Shown piece by piece: positions 1-7,658 of a DNA stretch of 64,000 nucleotides; the stretch's first letter is position 1, and the number at the start of each line of letters is the position of its first letter. A model generated the notes under the pieces. That model worked only from the letters and a program-made list of their open reading frames with translations, did no database searches and was not told where the DNA came from. This DNA comes from Bacillota bacterium (GTDB lineage: Bacteria; Bacillota; Clostridia; Christensenellales; Pumilibacteraceae). The position numbers and the translations under genes were made by a program. The stretch lies in assembly GCA_009779975.1 (NCBI GenBank), contig WRAY01000001.1, positions 1 to 64,000 of the forward strand. Direction: 5' to 3'.

Positions 1-161
1 AAATCATAGGTTAGTTTTGAGGGAGTGGCTTTGATATTAATTTCTATTTCTTGTGTTTTTTTATTAAATGTTTCATTTGAAAGAAGTTCGCTGAATGCAG
101 ACAAATATTTTTCAACTGTTTCCAGACAAACACAATGTTTAATATTTATTATTTTTTTCAT
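1..161 (-). CDS. Hypothetical protein, N-terminal part only (cut by window edge)
   Basis: An open frame of 53 codons starts at the ATG at 161 and runs off the left edge. It has a TAAGGAG ribosome binding site a few bases upstream and a consensus promoter further upstream (-35 TTGACA, 17-base spacer, -10 TATAAT). It begins MKKIINIKHCVCLETVEKYL. No domain is recognisable in this fragment. It is transcribed divergently from the small XRE regulator at 291, and the shared gap carries a 13-bp inverted repeat, so it is probably that regulator's target. The expression signals make the gene convincing; the function is unknown. Confidence 0.6.
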   Translation of the reverse strand, partial: MKKIINIKHCVCLETVEKYLSAFSELLSNETFNKKTQEIEINIKATPSKLTYD

Positions 162-175
162 TTTTTTCTCCTTAG

Positions 176-256
176 CATTTGTTTTCTATTAGAAATTATT
201 TATATTATAATAAATATTCTTACTCATGTCAACTGTTTTACATTAGAAAACAAATG
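176..256. promoter_or_regulatory. Paired 13-bp inverted repeat, putative XRE operator
   Basis: CATTTGTTTTCTA (176-188) is the exact reverse complement of TAGAAAACAAATG (244-256). One arm lies in the leader of the leftward gene. The other lies just outside that gene's -35 and just before the putative start region of the XRE gene. The two arms bracket both divergent promoters, which suits looping or double-site repression. That XRE at 291 binds here is inference. Confidence 0.6.
204..232 (-). promoter_or_regulatory. Consensus sigma-A promoter for the leftward gene
   Basis: On the minus strand TTGACA (232-227), a 17-base spacer and TATAAT (209-204) match the housekeeping consensus exactly. The expected start is near 197, giving a leader of about 35 bases that contains the TAAGGAG site before the ATG at 161. 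Confidence 0.8.
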
Positions 257-290
257 TGCGAAAAGAATATTTTTAAACTATACTGTATCT

Positions 291-506
291 ATGAAAACCG
301 CTTTTTCAAAACGAATAAAAGAATTAAGAGAAAATGATGGCTTGTCGTTAAGAGACTTAGCAGAAGATATATCTATTAATCATTCAACTATAGCAAATTG
401 GGAAAGAGGTTTTCGTGAACCTCCTTTTGACACACTCATAAAAATAGCGGATTATTTTGATGTCACCACAGATTATCTTTTGGGCAGAACTGATACATAT
501 GCATAA
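291..506 (+). CDS. Small XRE/Cro-type transcriptional regulator
   Basis: A 71-residue protein made almost entirely of a helix-turn-helix of the XRE family: LSLRDLAEDISINHSTIANW covers the two DNA-binding helices, and the end YFDVTTDYLLGRTD is typical of small phage-type repressors. The frame extends further upstream, but the 52 extra residues are hydrophobic and run through the promoter region, so ATG 291 is preferred. A TATACT -10 box at 279-284 lies only six bases before this ATG, with no ribosome binding site, so the mRNA is probably leaderless. It probably controls itself and the divergent gene through the flanking inverted repeat. Confidence 0.8.
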   Translation: MKTAFSKRIKELRENDGLSLRDLAEDISINHSTIANWERGFREPPFDTLIKIADYFDVTTDYLLGRTDTYA

Positions 507-518
507 AAATTTTATGCA
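500..518. repeat. Small perfect hairpin at the end of the XRE gene
   Basis: TGCATAAAA (500-508) pairs with TTTTATGCA (510-518). It overlaps the stop codon of the XRE gene. It lacks a T-run and may only be a weak terminator. Confidence 0.4.
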
Positions 519-1080
519 GTGCAGGCGGCAGATTGCCGCCCCTACAGTTTTATTGGTTCGTTATTTGATTGGGGGGTTCGTGGTTTTGGTTAGTTATTTT
601 ATGGTGGTTCGTGGATAACGAATAACATTGTGCGGGCGATTAGTCGCAAACCGCGGAACGCCTAATCGCCCCTACAGTTTATTTCACAAGTTCTTTTCAA
701 CAAATAATAATTTATTGCAAAGGCGGTCATTCGCCCCTGCGATATTTTATTATATCGTTTATTGGAGTTAATTCGTGGCTGTCATTTCACATTGTGCGGG
801 CGGCAGATTGCCGCCCCTACGGTTTGTTATGTTGTGTGATATTTCGGGAGACAATTAAATTGTAGGGGCGAGCAACGTAAGCCCGATTAAATTATCATTA
901 TTATGTTGCTCATTATTCGGGCTCGCTTCGCTCACCCCTACAGTTTTGTTGGTTCGTTTAGTTGTGGGTTGATTCGTGGTTGTAGTTTCACATTTGCAGG
1001 ACGCCGAGGGCGGCGTCCCCTACAGTTTTTTGAGGTATGATGAAATATCGTAGGGGCGATTATCAATCGCCCGCACAATG
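519..1080. repeat. Cluster of family A palindromic repeats, no gene
   Basis: This gene-free stretch holds at least six family A hairpins: 519-549 (GGCGGCA/TGCCGCC), 626-676 (GGGCGATTAG/CTAATCGCCC with a CCGCGG centre), 791-832, 860-943 (a long form, outer arms TGTAGGGGCGAGC and GCTCACCCCTACA), 994-1025 and 1049-1080. A degenerate copy lies at 718-742. Each carries TGTAGGGG or its reverse complement at one end and often GCACAATG at the other. The spaces repeat phrases such as GGTTCGTT. Copies of the 626 and 860 forms recur at 5878-6126 in reverse orientation. Their size and dyad structure suggest REP- or MITE-like elements; no transposase is present. Confidence 0.85.
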
Positions 1081-1249
1081 TTAATCGATTATCACGCATA
1101 ACGCATCAAAAGTAAATAAAACCAACTGTTTCCTTAAATTGAATTCCAATAAAAAAATCTTCAGGTCTGCTGATTTTGCTTGACAAGTTTTATTTTTTCG
1201 GCTAAACTCTAATTGATGTTCGAGTTTAACTGAACTTTTGGAGGCTTTT

Positions 1250-2464
1250 ATGTATATAAAAAGACATATGGGAGATGTTTTAAGGAATGTTCTTAAAGAA
1301 TATCCCTGCGTTTTGTTATCAGGTCCTAGGCAAGTTGGGAAAACTACTTTAATTCAAAATCTAAAAGAAAGCATTCATCGAGAATATATTTCTCTTGATG
1401 ATATTTCTTTGCGTGAGCAGGCAAAAAATGACCCTAAACTTTTTTTGCAAACTTACAAGCCGCCAATTTGTATTGATGAAGTGCAATATGCTCCTGAATT
1501 GTTTCCATATATCAAAATGATAGTTGACAAAAATCAGCGTTCCGGTGATTTTATTTTGACAGGCTCTCAAATATATCGCTTGATGAGAGGTGTGTCCGAA
1601 TCACTTGCAGGAAGGATTGGCATTTTAAATATGCAAGGCATATCATTAAGCGAAACAACACTTTTAGAAAATCGACCATTTATGCCAGATTTTGAAATTT
1701 ATCAAAACCGCAAATTGAAAGATATTATGGATGCTCCTAAAATTTTTGAACATATTTTTCGAGGTTCTATGCCTGCGGTTGTCAGCGGAAAGCACTCTAA
1801 TACACAACGCTTCTATGCCTCATATGTCAGCACTTATCTTAATCGTGACATTCGGGATATTGCACAAATAGACGAACCTAAATTCTTTCGCTTTTTAACA
1901 GCATGCGCTGCAAGAAGCGGACAAATTATGAACACAACTGAAATTTCACGAGATGCAGAAATATCACTTCCCACCGCTCAAAACTGGTTAGGTATTTTGG
2001 AAACTCTCGGCATTATTTTTTATTTGCACCCCTTTTCAAACAATCTTTTGAAAAAAACAATCAAAAAACCGAAACTCTATTTCTATGATACCGGTCTTGT
2101 GTGTTATTTGACAAAATGGTCAAATTCTTCTACTCTCATGTCGGGGGCTCAAGCAGGTGCGTTGTTTGAGACTTTTGTTGTGTCCGAAGTTATCAAGACA
2201 TATTACAATGCAGGACTTGAGCCTTTTGTCTATTATTATCGTGATTCCGATATGCGTGAAATAGATTTGATGCTAGAGCAAAATCAAAAACTATATCCTG
2301 TTGAAATAAAAAAATCAGCAACTGCCGATAAAAGAACAGTTAACACATTTCGACTAATAGAAAAATCGGGATTGCAGCAAGGCACAGGCGGAATTATTTG
2401 CCTCAGTGACCGATTTGGCTCACTTGATGAAAATAACCTTGTCATTCCAATTGGCTTGATATAG
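1250..2464 (+). CDS. AAA+ ATPase with DUF4143 domain
   Basis: A 404-residue protein of the common ATP-binding/DUF4143 family. Residues 25-32 (GPRQVGKT) form the Walker A loop and CIDEVQ near 74-79 the Walker B with its Asp-Glu pair. The C-terminal part has the DUF4143 phrases FYDTGLVCYL and GALFETFVVSEV. It ends in a nuclease-like pattern, EIDLML followed by PVEIKKS (Asp, then Glu-x-Lys). Family members are widespread in gut Clostridia and archaea; their role is unproven, though a DNA- or defence-related function is often suggested. The in-frame TTG at 1238 lies inside the TTGGAGG ribosome binding site, so ATG 1250 is the start. It is a single gene ending at a strong terminator. Confidence 0.9.
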   Translation: MYIKRHMGDVLRNVLKEYPCVLLSGPRQVGKTTLIQNLKESIHREYISLDDISLREQAKNDPKLFLQTYKPPICIDEVQYAPELFPYIKMIVDKNQRSGDFILTGSQIYRLMRGVSESLAGRIGILNMQGISLSETTLLENRPFMPDFEIYQNRKLKDIMDAPKIFEHIFRGSMPAVVSGKHSNTQRFYASYVSTYLNRDIRDIAQIDEPKFFRFLTACAARSGQIMNTTEISRDAEISLPTAQNWLGILETLGIIFYLHPFSNNLLKKTIKKPKLYFYDTGLVCYLTKWSNSSTLMSGAQAGALFETFVVSEVIKTYYNAGLEPFVYYYRDSDMREIDLMLEQNQKLYPVEIKKSATADKRTVNTFRLIEKSGLQQGTGGIICLSDRFGSLDENNLVIPIGLI

Positions 2465-2474
2465 CCTTAATTCA

Positions 2475-2503
2475 AAAAAGAGCCTTTTTAAAAGGCTCTT
2501 TTT
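2475..2503. terminator. Rho-independent terminator, probably bidirectional
   Basis: AAAAAGAGCCTTTT and AAAAGGCTCTTTTT pair in a GC-centred stem with T-runs on both strands. It sits between the convergent ATPase gene and the lipoprotein gene at 2528. Confidence 0.85.
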
Positions 2504-2527
2504 CTGTGTTAATAGTTTTGTTTATTT

Positions 2528-3340
2528 TTAATCAGCAATTGTTATATTTACGGTGATTGTTCTTGTTGCTCCGTTGTGACCTTTGAAGTTAAGAGTGAGC
2601 GTTCTTTCGAATGCTCCGACTACCAAGTAGAAATCGTTTCCGAAGTAGCCGTCATAGACAAACATAGCAGCAGTAGGTCTTGTCTGTGACCATTCCCCTT
2701 CTGTTCCATAGCGTCTGAAGTGTCTTTGAGCGTTCATTTCATAGGCATGGATTGTTGTTGTTCCGGAAGTAAGAACGAAATTTTCACCCAGCATACCATC
2801 GATTCTGTTGAAGTTGATAGTGACTTGAGTTGCTTCTTTTGATGCTTCAACATCAAGGGTGTCACCTTTTATGGTGTAGTCAACCACTTCATAGAATTTT
2901 GTTGAAGGCGCACGCTGCTCGACAACAGTGTTTATGAATTGTGCCGGTGTCTTATCAACAGAATCGGCAACAACTTTGACCTCTATGGTCTTTGCTGCGT
3001 TTACCGTCACGGTGTGAGGGCTTTTGGAATCTTTCACAGGAGTGCCGTTTATGTGAAGCACAGCGGAATATCCTTCTGCAACAGAAGTCTCGTTCCAATA
3101 GATACGAACTTGTTCTCCTGCATCAACTGTATGACCAGTTTGTAAGACCTTGGTGTTTTCACCGGCTCCCGTCCGCACATAGAAACCTCCTACTCCCGCT
3201 CCCGGAGTGTGGATTGTTAGTGCATGTCTTTGAGTGGGCGTATAATCATTGTTGCATGCAACCACCCCAAACACAGAAAATACCATAACCAGAACAATCA
3301 AAATTGCCAATGATATTTTCACCTTTTGTATTTTTTTCAT
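2528..3340 (-). CDS. Secreted lipoprotein of unknown function
   Basis: A 270-residue protein with a lipoprotein signal: two Lys, a hydrophobic stretch of about 20 residues and the lipobox GVVAC, with Cys near residue 29. It is therefore predicted to be diacylated and anchored outside the membrane. The mature part is rich in beta-type sequence (for example HTVTVNAAKTIEVKV) and looks like two or three Ig-like or jelly-roll modules, but I recognise no named family. AAGGAG lies seven bases before the ATG. It stands alone, convergent with the ATPase gene and divergent from glmU. A surface carbohydrate or adhesion role would fit but is not shown. Confidence 0.75.
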   Translation of the reverse strand: MKKIQKVKISLAILIVLVMVFSVFGVVACNNDYTPTQRHALTIHTPGAGVGGFYVRTGAGENTKVLQTGHTVDAGEQVRIYWNETSVAEGYSAVLHINGTPVKDSKSPHTVTVNAAKTIEVKVVADSVDKTPAQFINTVVEQRAPSTKFYEVVDYTIKGDTLDVEASKEATQVTINFNRIDGMLGENFVLTSGTTTIHAYEMNAQRHFRRYGTEGEWSQTRPTAAMFVYDGYFGNDFYLVVGAFERTLTLNFKGHNGATRTITVNITIAD

Positions 3341-3518
3341 TTTTTTCTCCTTTTGGTTTCTTTTGAGTCAAAATCTAACATGAGTTAATTAATGCTTTCT
3401 GCTTCATGCTTTAATCAGCACTCCTTAAACCTTTTAAATTTAGATAAAAATAGCATGTGAAAACGGGGCAACAATTATGCAGTGTGAATTTTTAAATTCC
3501 TAAACACTTGAAAAAAAC

Positions 3519-3547
3519 TTGTCAGAACATTTTTTTTGTTGTATAAT
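3519..3547 (+). promoter_or_regulatory. Sigma-A promoter upstream of glmU
   Basis: TTGTCA (3519-3524), a 17-base spacer and TATAAT (3542-3547). This leaves a leader of about 130 bases before the glmU start. The leader contains no riboswitch I recognise. Confidence 0.75.
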
Positions 3548-3681
3548 ATATATTAAAGAGGAAGTAAAAAGCATACTAAAATGTTTTTGACGAAAAAAGG
3601 TGACTTTGCCGCTTTTTTGGAATCATCGTCACATCGCTAAATGACTTCGTCGATTGCTATAAGTTCCTGGATTATAAAAAA

Positions 3682-4755
3682 ATGGATAATTTAATTAATG
3701 GGATAATATTAAGAAGTCATAATAAGGTGATGGGCAATATTTGCGAAGTGGAAATATTGGGCAAGAGTTGTCATGCTTGGGTGAAGGCCGCTTTTGGAAA
3801 TAACAGAGTTGTGACGCTTGAGGCGGACGAAGATAATCTTTTGGAAGAGATTAAAGAGCGTATTAATGAAGATTTGCCTTACACTATTATTCTTCATTCG
3901 GACACTCCTCTTGTCACTAAAAAGACTATATATGATGCCTGTCATGCGTTGAGAATTAATGAAGAAAATGTTGTCAAAATTCCGAGGGGGCTTGTGATAA
4001 GGGGTGAATATCTTGCTCAAATTGAAGAGATTGAGGCGGCTGATGAGACGATAGAAGAAGAGAGTGATTTCATGACAGCACACAACATGAAACAAGTTGC
4101 AAGAATTTGTGAAATTTTGAAAAACAGAATACTTGACTATCACATGGAAAACGGAGTTTATATTGAAGATGTGAAAAGTTCTTTCATTGAGGCTGAAGTT
4201 GTGATTGGGCAAAATGTGAAGATTGGGGCAAATACACGCATTAAGGGAAAAACTATCATCAAAAACGGTGTTCAGATGAGAAATTCGATGATTGATGAGT
4301 GCATAGTTGATGAAGGGACATTGATTGATTCATCACAATTGACAAAAAGTTTTATCGGAAAAGGCGTGATGATGGGACCTTTTTCTACTATTCGACCTCT
4401 CAGCGTTATCGGAGACAATTGCAGAATCGGGAATTTTGTTGAGATAAAAAAGAGTGTTATCGGAAAAGAAACTAAAATCGCTCACTTGGCATATGTCGGG
4501 GATGCTGAAGTTGGCGAGGATTGTAATATTGGCTGCGGAGTTGTTTTTGTCAACTACGACGGAAAAAACAAATTCACAACAAAAGTCGGAAATAAAGCGT
4601 TCATCGGTTCAAATTCAAATTTAGTCGCACCAATCACTATCGGTGACAATGCATTCATAGCGTGCGGCTCAACTGTGACTATTGATGTCCCAAAAAGAGC
4701 AATGGTTATTGCGAGAGAAAGAGAAACGGTGAAGGAAGATTGGGTTAAGAATTAG
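3682..4755 (+). CDS. glmU: GlmU-like N-acetyltransferase with a vestigial uridylyltransferase domain
   Basis: The 357-residue protein carries the GlmU C-terminal acetyltransferase, a left-handed beta-helix of hexapeptide repeats. The catalytic region is intact: STIRPL, NFVEIKKS, AHLAYVGDAE (the catalytic His and Tyr) and NYDGKNKFTT. It should acetylate glucosamine-1-phosphate on the way to UDP-GlcNAc. The N-terminal part is only about 140 residues instead of roughly 230 and lacks the nucleotide-binding loop (LAAGxGTRM type) at its start. Only a fragment such as IILHSDTPLVTKKTI recalls the pyrophosphorylase domain. A separate uridylyltransferase must then act elsewhere. It lies upstream of prs, the usual Firmicutes order. 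No clear ribosome binding site precedes the ATG. Confidence 0.85.
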   Translation: MDNLINGIILRSHNKVMGNICEVEILGKSCHAWVKAAFGNNRVVTLEADEDNLLEEIKERINEDLPYTIILHSDTPLVTKKTIYDACHALRINEENVVKIPRGLVIRGEYLAQIEEIEAADETIEEESDFMTAHNMKQVARICEILKNRILDYHMENGVYIEDVKSSFIEAEVVIGQNVKIGANTRIKGKTIIKNGVQMRNSMIDECIVDEGTLIDSSQLTKSFIGKGVMMGPFSTIRPLSVIGDNCRIGNFVEIKKSVIGKETKIAHLAYVGDAEVGEDCNIGCGVVFVNYDGKNKFTTKVGNKAFIGSNSNLVAPITIGDNAFIACGSTVTIDVPKRAMVIARERETVKEDWVKN

Positions 4756-4839
4756 ATTACATATTACAGTAGACAAAGGACAAATAATTGATAAATTAAT
4801 TAACCTTTTTGTAATATTTAATTTATCCAAAGGAGTATT

Positions 4840-5793
4840 ATGGAAAACAAAAGAATCTTACTGGCAGGAAACTCTAATCTTGAATTGGCACAAGGCATTG
4901 CAAAAGAGTTAAAAGCAAAATTGTGTGATGCGAAAGTGTCACAATTTAGTGACGGCGAATGCTCTGTTCAAATTGATGAGAGCGTTCGAGGTGCGGATGT
5001 TTTCGTTGTTCAGTCAATGTCAATGCCTGTTAACGACAATTTGATGGAATTGCTTGTCATGAATGATGCACTAAAAAGGGCTTCAGCAAAAAGAATAACC
5101 GCTGTTGTCCCCTATTTTGGCTATGCTCGTCAAGACAGAAAGGCTCGAGCAAGAGATCCGATAACTGCGAAACTTGTTGCCGATATTTTAACAAAAAGCG
5201 GTGCGTCAAGACTGCTCACTATGGATTTGCATGCTCCTCAGTTGCAAGGTTTTTTTGATATTCCTGTTGACAGTCTTTTGGGAATTCCGGTTTTGGCAAA
5301 GGCAATGGAAAAGTTGGATTTCATCAAGGATGACAAAAATTTGATTGTCGTTTCCCCTGATGTCGGAAGCGTAACAAGAGCCAGACAAATGGCGGAGATG
5401 CTTCATGTTCCGATTGCCATTGTTGACAAGCGCCGTCCAAAGGCAAATGAAGTTGAAATTATGCACATTGTCGGCGATGTTGAAGGCAAAACATGTCTTT
5501 TAGTCGATGACATGATTGATACTGCCGGAACAATTGTCAACAGTGCAAAAGCCCTTTTGGAAATTGGAAAGGCAAAAAAAGTCTATGTCTGCTGCACTCA
5601 TGCTGTCTTTTCAGGTCCTGCGGTTGAAAGACTAACAAACAGTGTTATTGAAAAAGTTTTTGTCCTAAACACTATCACAGTCCCAAATGACAAAAAATTC
5701 GATAAATTAGTCGAGATTAGCGTTGCCCCAATTTTTGCAAAAGCAATCCAAGCAATCAACACAGGAAGTCCAGTGTCTAAGTTGTATGAATAG
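4840..5793 (+). CDS. prs: Ribose-phosphate pyrophosphokinase
   Basis: PRPP synthetase, converting ribose-5-phosphate and ATP to phosphoribosyl pyrophosphate for nucleotide, His and Trp synthesis in the cytosol. The length, 317 residues, is typical. The flexible loop YFGYARQDRKARARDPIT, the metal site DLHAPQLQGFFDIPVD and the PRPP-binding loop VDDMIDTAGTI are all present and unaltered. AAAGGAG stands just before the ATG. It follows glmU after 84 bp and is probably co-transcribed, as in Bacillus. Confidence 0.97.
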   Translation: MENKRILLAGNSNLELAQGIAKELKAKLCDAKVSQFSDGECSVQIDESVRGADVFVVQSMSMPVNDNLMELLVMNDALKRASAKRITAVVPYFGYARQDRKARARDPITAKLVADILTKSGASRLLTMDLHAPQLQGFFDIPVDSLLGIPVLAKAMEKLDFIKDDKNLIVVSPDVGSVTRARQMAEMLHVPIAIVDKRRPKANEVEIMHIVGDVEGKTCLLVDDMIDTAGTIVNSAKALLEIGKAKKVYVCCTHAVFSGPAVERLTNSVIEKVFVLNTITVPNDKKFDKLVEISVAPIFAKAIQAINTGSPVSKLYE

Positions 5794-5877
5794 CGAGGAA
5801 AAGCGAAAGGCGAAATGTAAAAAATGTTAAACGACAATCAATCATGAACCCCTTAACGAACAACGAACCAACAAAAC

Positions 5878-6126
5878 TGTAGGGGTGAGCAACGCGAACC
5901 CGAATACCGGGCTGCATAATATTAATAATTGAATATAATGATAATTTAAGCGGGCTCGCGTTGCTCGCCCCTACAATTTATTCTAACTCCCGAATATCAC
6001 ACGACATAACAAATCGTAAAGGCGGTCAATGCCCGCCCCAAAAAATTATGTTTTGAAAGAACTTGTGAAATAAACTGTAGGGGCGATTAGGCGTTCCGCG
6101 GTCTGCGACTAATCGCCCGCACAATG
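5878..6126. repeat. Three family A palindromic repeats
   Basis: Long form at 5878-5975 (outer arms TGTAGGGGTGAGCAACGCG and CGCGTTGCTCGCCCCTACA), a degenerate copy near 6020-6042, and a 6075-6126 copy of the CCGCGG-centred form seen at 626-676 in opposite orientation. The flank ACGAACCAACAAAAC at 5858-5877 matches the reverse complement of the flanks at 549 and 943, so the mobile unit may be longer than the palindrome. No gene lies here. Confidence 0.8.
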
Positions 6127-6136
6127 TGAAACTAAC

Positions 6137-6187
6137 AAAAAGGGACAGGTCTGTTTGTTAAAATAACAAACAGACCTGTCCCCTTTT
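6137..6187. terminator. Long near-perfect hairpin, terminator or REP-like sequence
   Basis: AAAAGGGACAGGTCTGTTTG with TTA (left arm 6138-6160) pairs with 6164-6187 except for one extra C; the loop is three bases. On the minus strand the stem is followed by TTTTTG, so it can terminate the membrane-protein gene at 6237. The GGGACAGGTCTG wording resembles sequences found next to REP-associated tyrosine transposases in other genomes; that link is from memory and unproven here. Confidence 0.7.
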
Positions 6188-6236
6188 GCTATGAATAATT
6201 TATTCGTTTTCTGTTACAACTCTTTCTTCTTCAGGT

Positions 6237-7493
6237 TCAACTTCGGCTTTTTTCAAGATTGCATTCCAAATTTTCATTCTCATCTTCCGAAGATGCTTTT
6301 TTGTTCTTGAGGAGAATAAGACCCCCTATTGCCAGCGGCATCATTCCGAAAAGTGACATGTTTGCAACCGAGAAAACCATTGTGTGCCTAAAGCGATAGT
6401 TTGCTGTTGCGATGGCGGACTCAACCACACTCTCTATTGCACCTTCTATTCCGTGACGAACTGCGGGATTAAACCTTCTGACGCTAATGATTAATCTGAT
6501 TTTATCGTCTTCAACATTTTCATCTGTTTCAAAAACATATTCACCGTCTCTATATATTCTGTATCTATATGCACGCTGCCAAAATACTACATCTCTATAT
6601 CCGTCATGTCTATATACTACATACCTGTAATTACCGTCTTCATCCGTTGCATAAACATCGTCATAAATAAAACTTCCATCCTGATTCCTTGGATACATTC
6701 CGACAAGTCTTCCTCTTAGCCTTCCTTCCAGTTGCCCTGAAAACGGACCTATAAACGCTCCTCGTTGAGTGGCTTGCAGACCTCTTGCATCGGCTCTTTG
6801 ATTGGCAATTTGGGCAATCTTTTCTGAAATTGCATCGCTTGTTTCCGGCGGTCTTATTGGCTCTCCCCACTCAGACAGAGGAATATTCACAAAGTGCAAT
6901 AGAATGCCCGCAAACTCCGAGGCTGTGATAGTTTCTGTTACCGGTCCGGGCGTTTGCGGAGATGGCTGTCCTTGGGGTTGCGGCGGCAGGTTTATTGTTA
7001 AAACTATATCATCTTCAAGTATCACACTTCTCGCTTGTGTGCTTAAAATATCTTGCTGCAAAAATATTGCCACATTGTCATTATATTCGCCGCCTCTTAG
7101 GTTTTGAGCGAATGCGAATGTATGCGAGCTAAAAGGAATAATGGTTGCACACGCCATTAAAACAAAGCAAACAAATCCAATCGCAAGCATCTTTAGCCCC
7201 AACACTTTTTTAGATTTTATGAACATTGACATAAAAAGTAATGCCGATATGGCTATAAAGAATATTAGCGCTGAAATGTATGTTAATAACGCACCCGTTG
7301 CGTTATTAGGGTCAGCAACAGGTTCCATATAGCCAAAAATTGGATTTCGAGCAAGTTCATATTGAACCGGGTCAAAACCTAATAGCAATACTATCATGAA
7401 TACTAAGCCCGGCAATGTGACAAACAACAATGCCGCTAATTTGATATAGTTACCTTTAAAACTCGGTTTATTATTTTTTTGAATTTCTTCCAT
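6237..7493 (-). CDS. Membrane protein of unknown function, frameshifted tail
   Basis: 418 residues with hydrophobic segments near 18-40, 68-90, 98-120 and 375-398, and a large loop of about 250 residues between the third and fourth. The loop contains a Pro/Gln-rich stretch and Tyr/Arg-rich repeats (YRYVVYRHDGYRD). No family is recognised. The reading frame ends in NLEKSRS. A one-base shift at the run of six A (minus strand; plus 6248-6253) would instead add an acidic tail ending EERVVTENE with its stop at 6200. The acid-rich sequence before the run matches that tail better, so a frameshift or sequencing slip is likely. AAAGGA precedes the ATG. Confidence 0.65.
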   Translation of the reverse strand: MEEIQKNNKPSFKGNYIKLAALLFVTLPGLVFMIVLLLGFDPVQYELARNPIFGYMEPVADPNNATGALLTYISALIFFIAISALLFMSMFIKSKKVLGLKMLAIGFVCFVLMACATIIPFSSHTFAFAQNLRGGEYNDNVAIFLQQDILSTQARSVILEDDIVLTINLPPQPQGQPSPQTPGPVTETITASEFAGILLHFVNIPLSEWGEPIRPPETSDAISEKIAQIANQRADARGLQATQRGAFIGPFSGQLEGRLRGRLVGMYPRNQDGSFIYDDVYATDEDGNYRYVVYRHDGYRDVVFWQRAYRYRIYRDGEYVFETDENVEDDKIRLIISVRRFNPAVRHGIEGAIESVVESAIATANYRFRHTMVFSVANMSLFGMMPLAIGGLILLKNKKASSEDENENLECNLEKSRS

Positions 7494-7589
7494 TTCGTTT
7501 TTCCTTTTTTCCCCTAAAACTGTCTCAATATCAAGGGAGAGTTGTTTTTTAATTTGCAGGGGAAACCGCCATCGGCATCCCGAATAATT

Positions 7590-7622
7590 CTTTTGCGGGA
7601 CGGCGAGGACGCCGTCCCTTAC
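7590..7622. repeat. Family A palindromic repeat
   Basis: GGGACGGCGAGGACGCCGTCCC followed by TTACA, a GACGG-type member of family A, in the gap between two minus-strand genes. A degenerate half copy lies at 7556-7587. Confidence 0.75.
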
Positions 7623-7658
7623 AATTTTTATTTTTCTAACAAAGCCGTCGAGAACTCT

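Noticed and set aside
519-1080. CRISPR array
   Set aside because: Repeats are palindromic, differ in sub-type and orientation, and have no regular spacer length; no cas genes are present.
1238-1249. TTG start for the AAA+ ATPase
   Set aside because: The TTG is part of the TTGGAGG ribosome binding site that serves ATG 1250.
3581-3640. A 19-codon frame (MFLTKKGDFAAF...) in the glmU leader, as a leader peptide
   Set aside because: The nearest AGGAAG is about 13 bases away, no regulatory codons or attenuator stem follow, and the region resembles degenerate repeat sequence.
3709-4212. 167-codon antisense frame over glmU
   Set aside because: It lies opposite well-conserved GlmU coding sequence and has no protein-like features.
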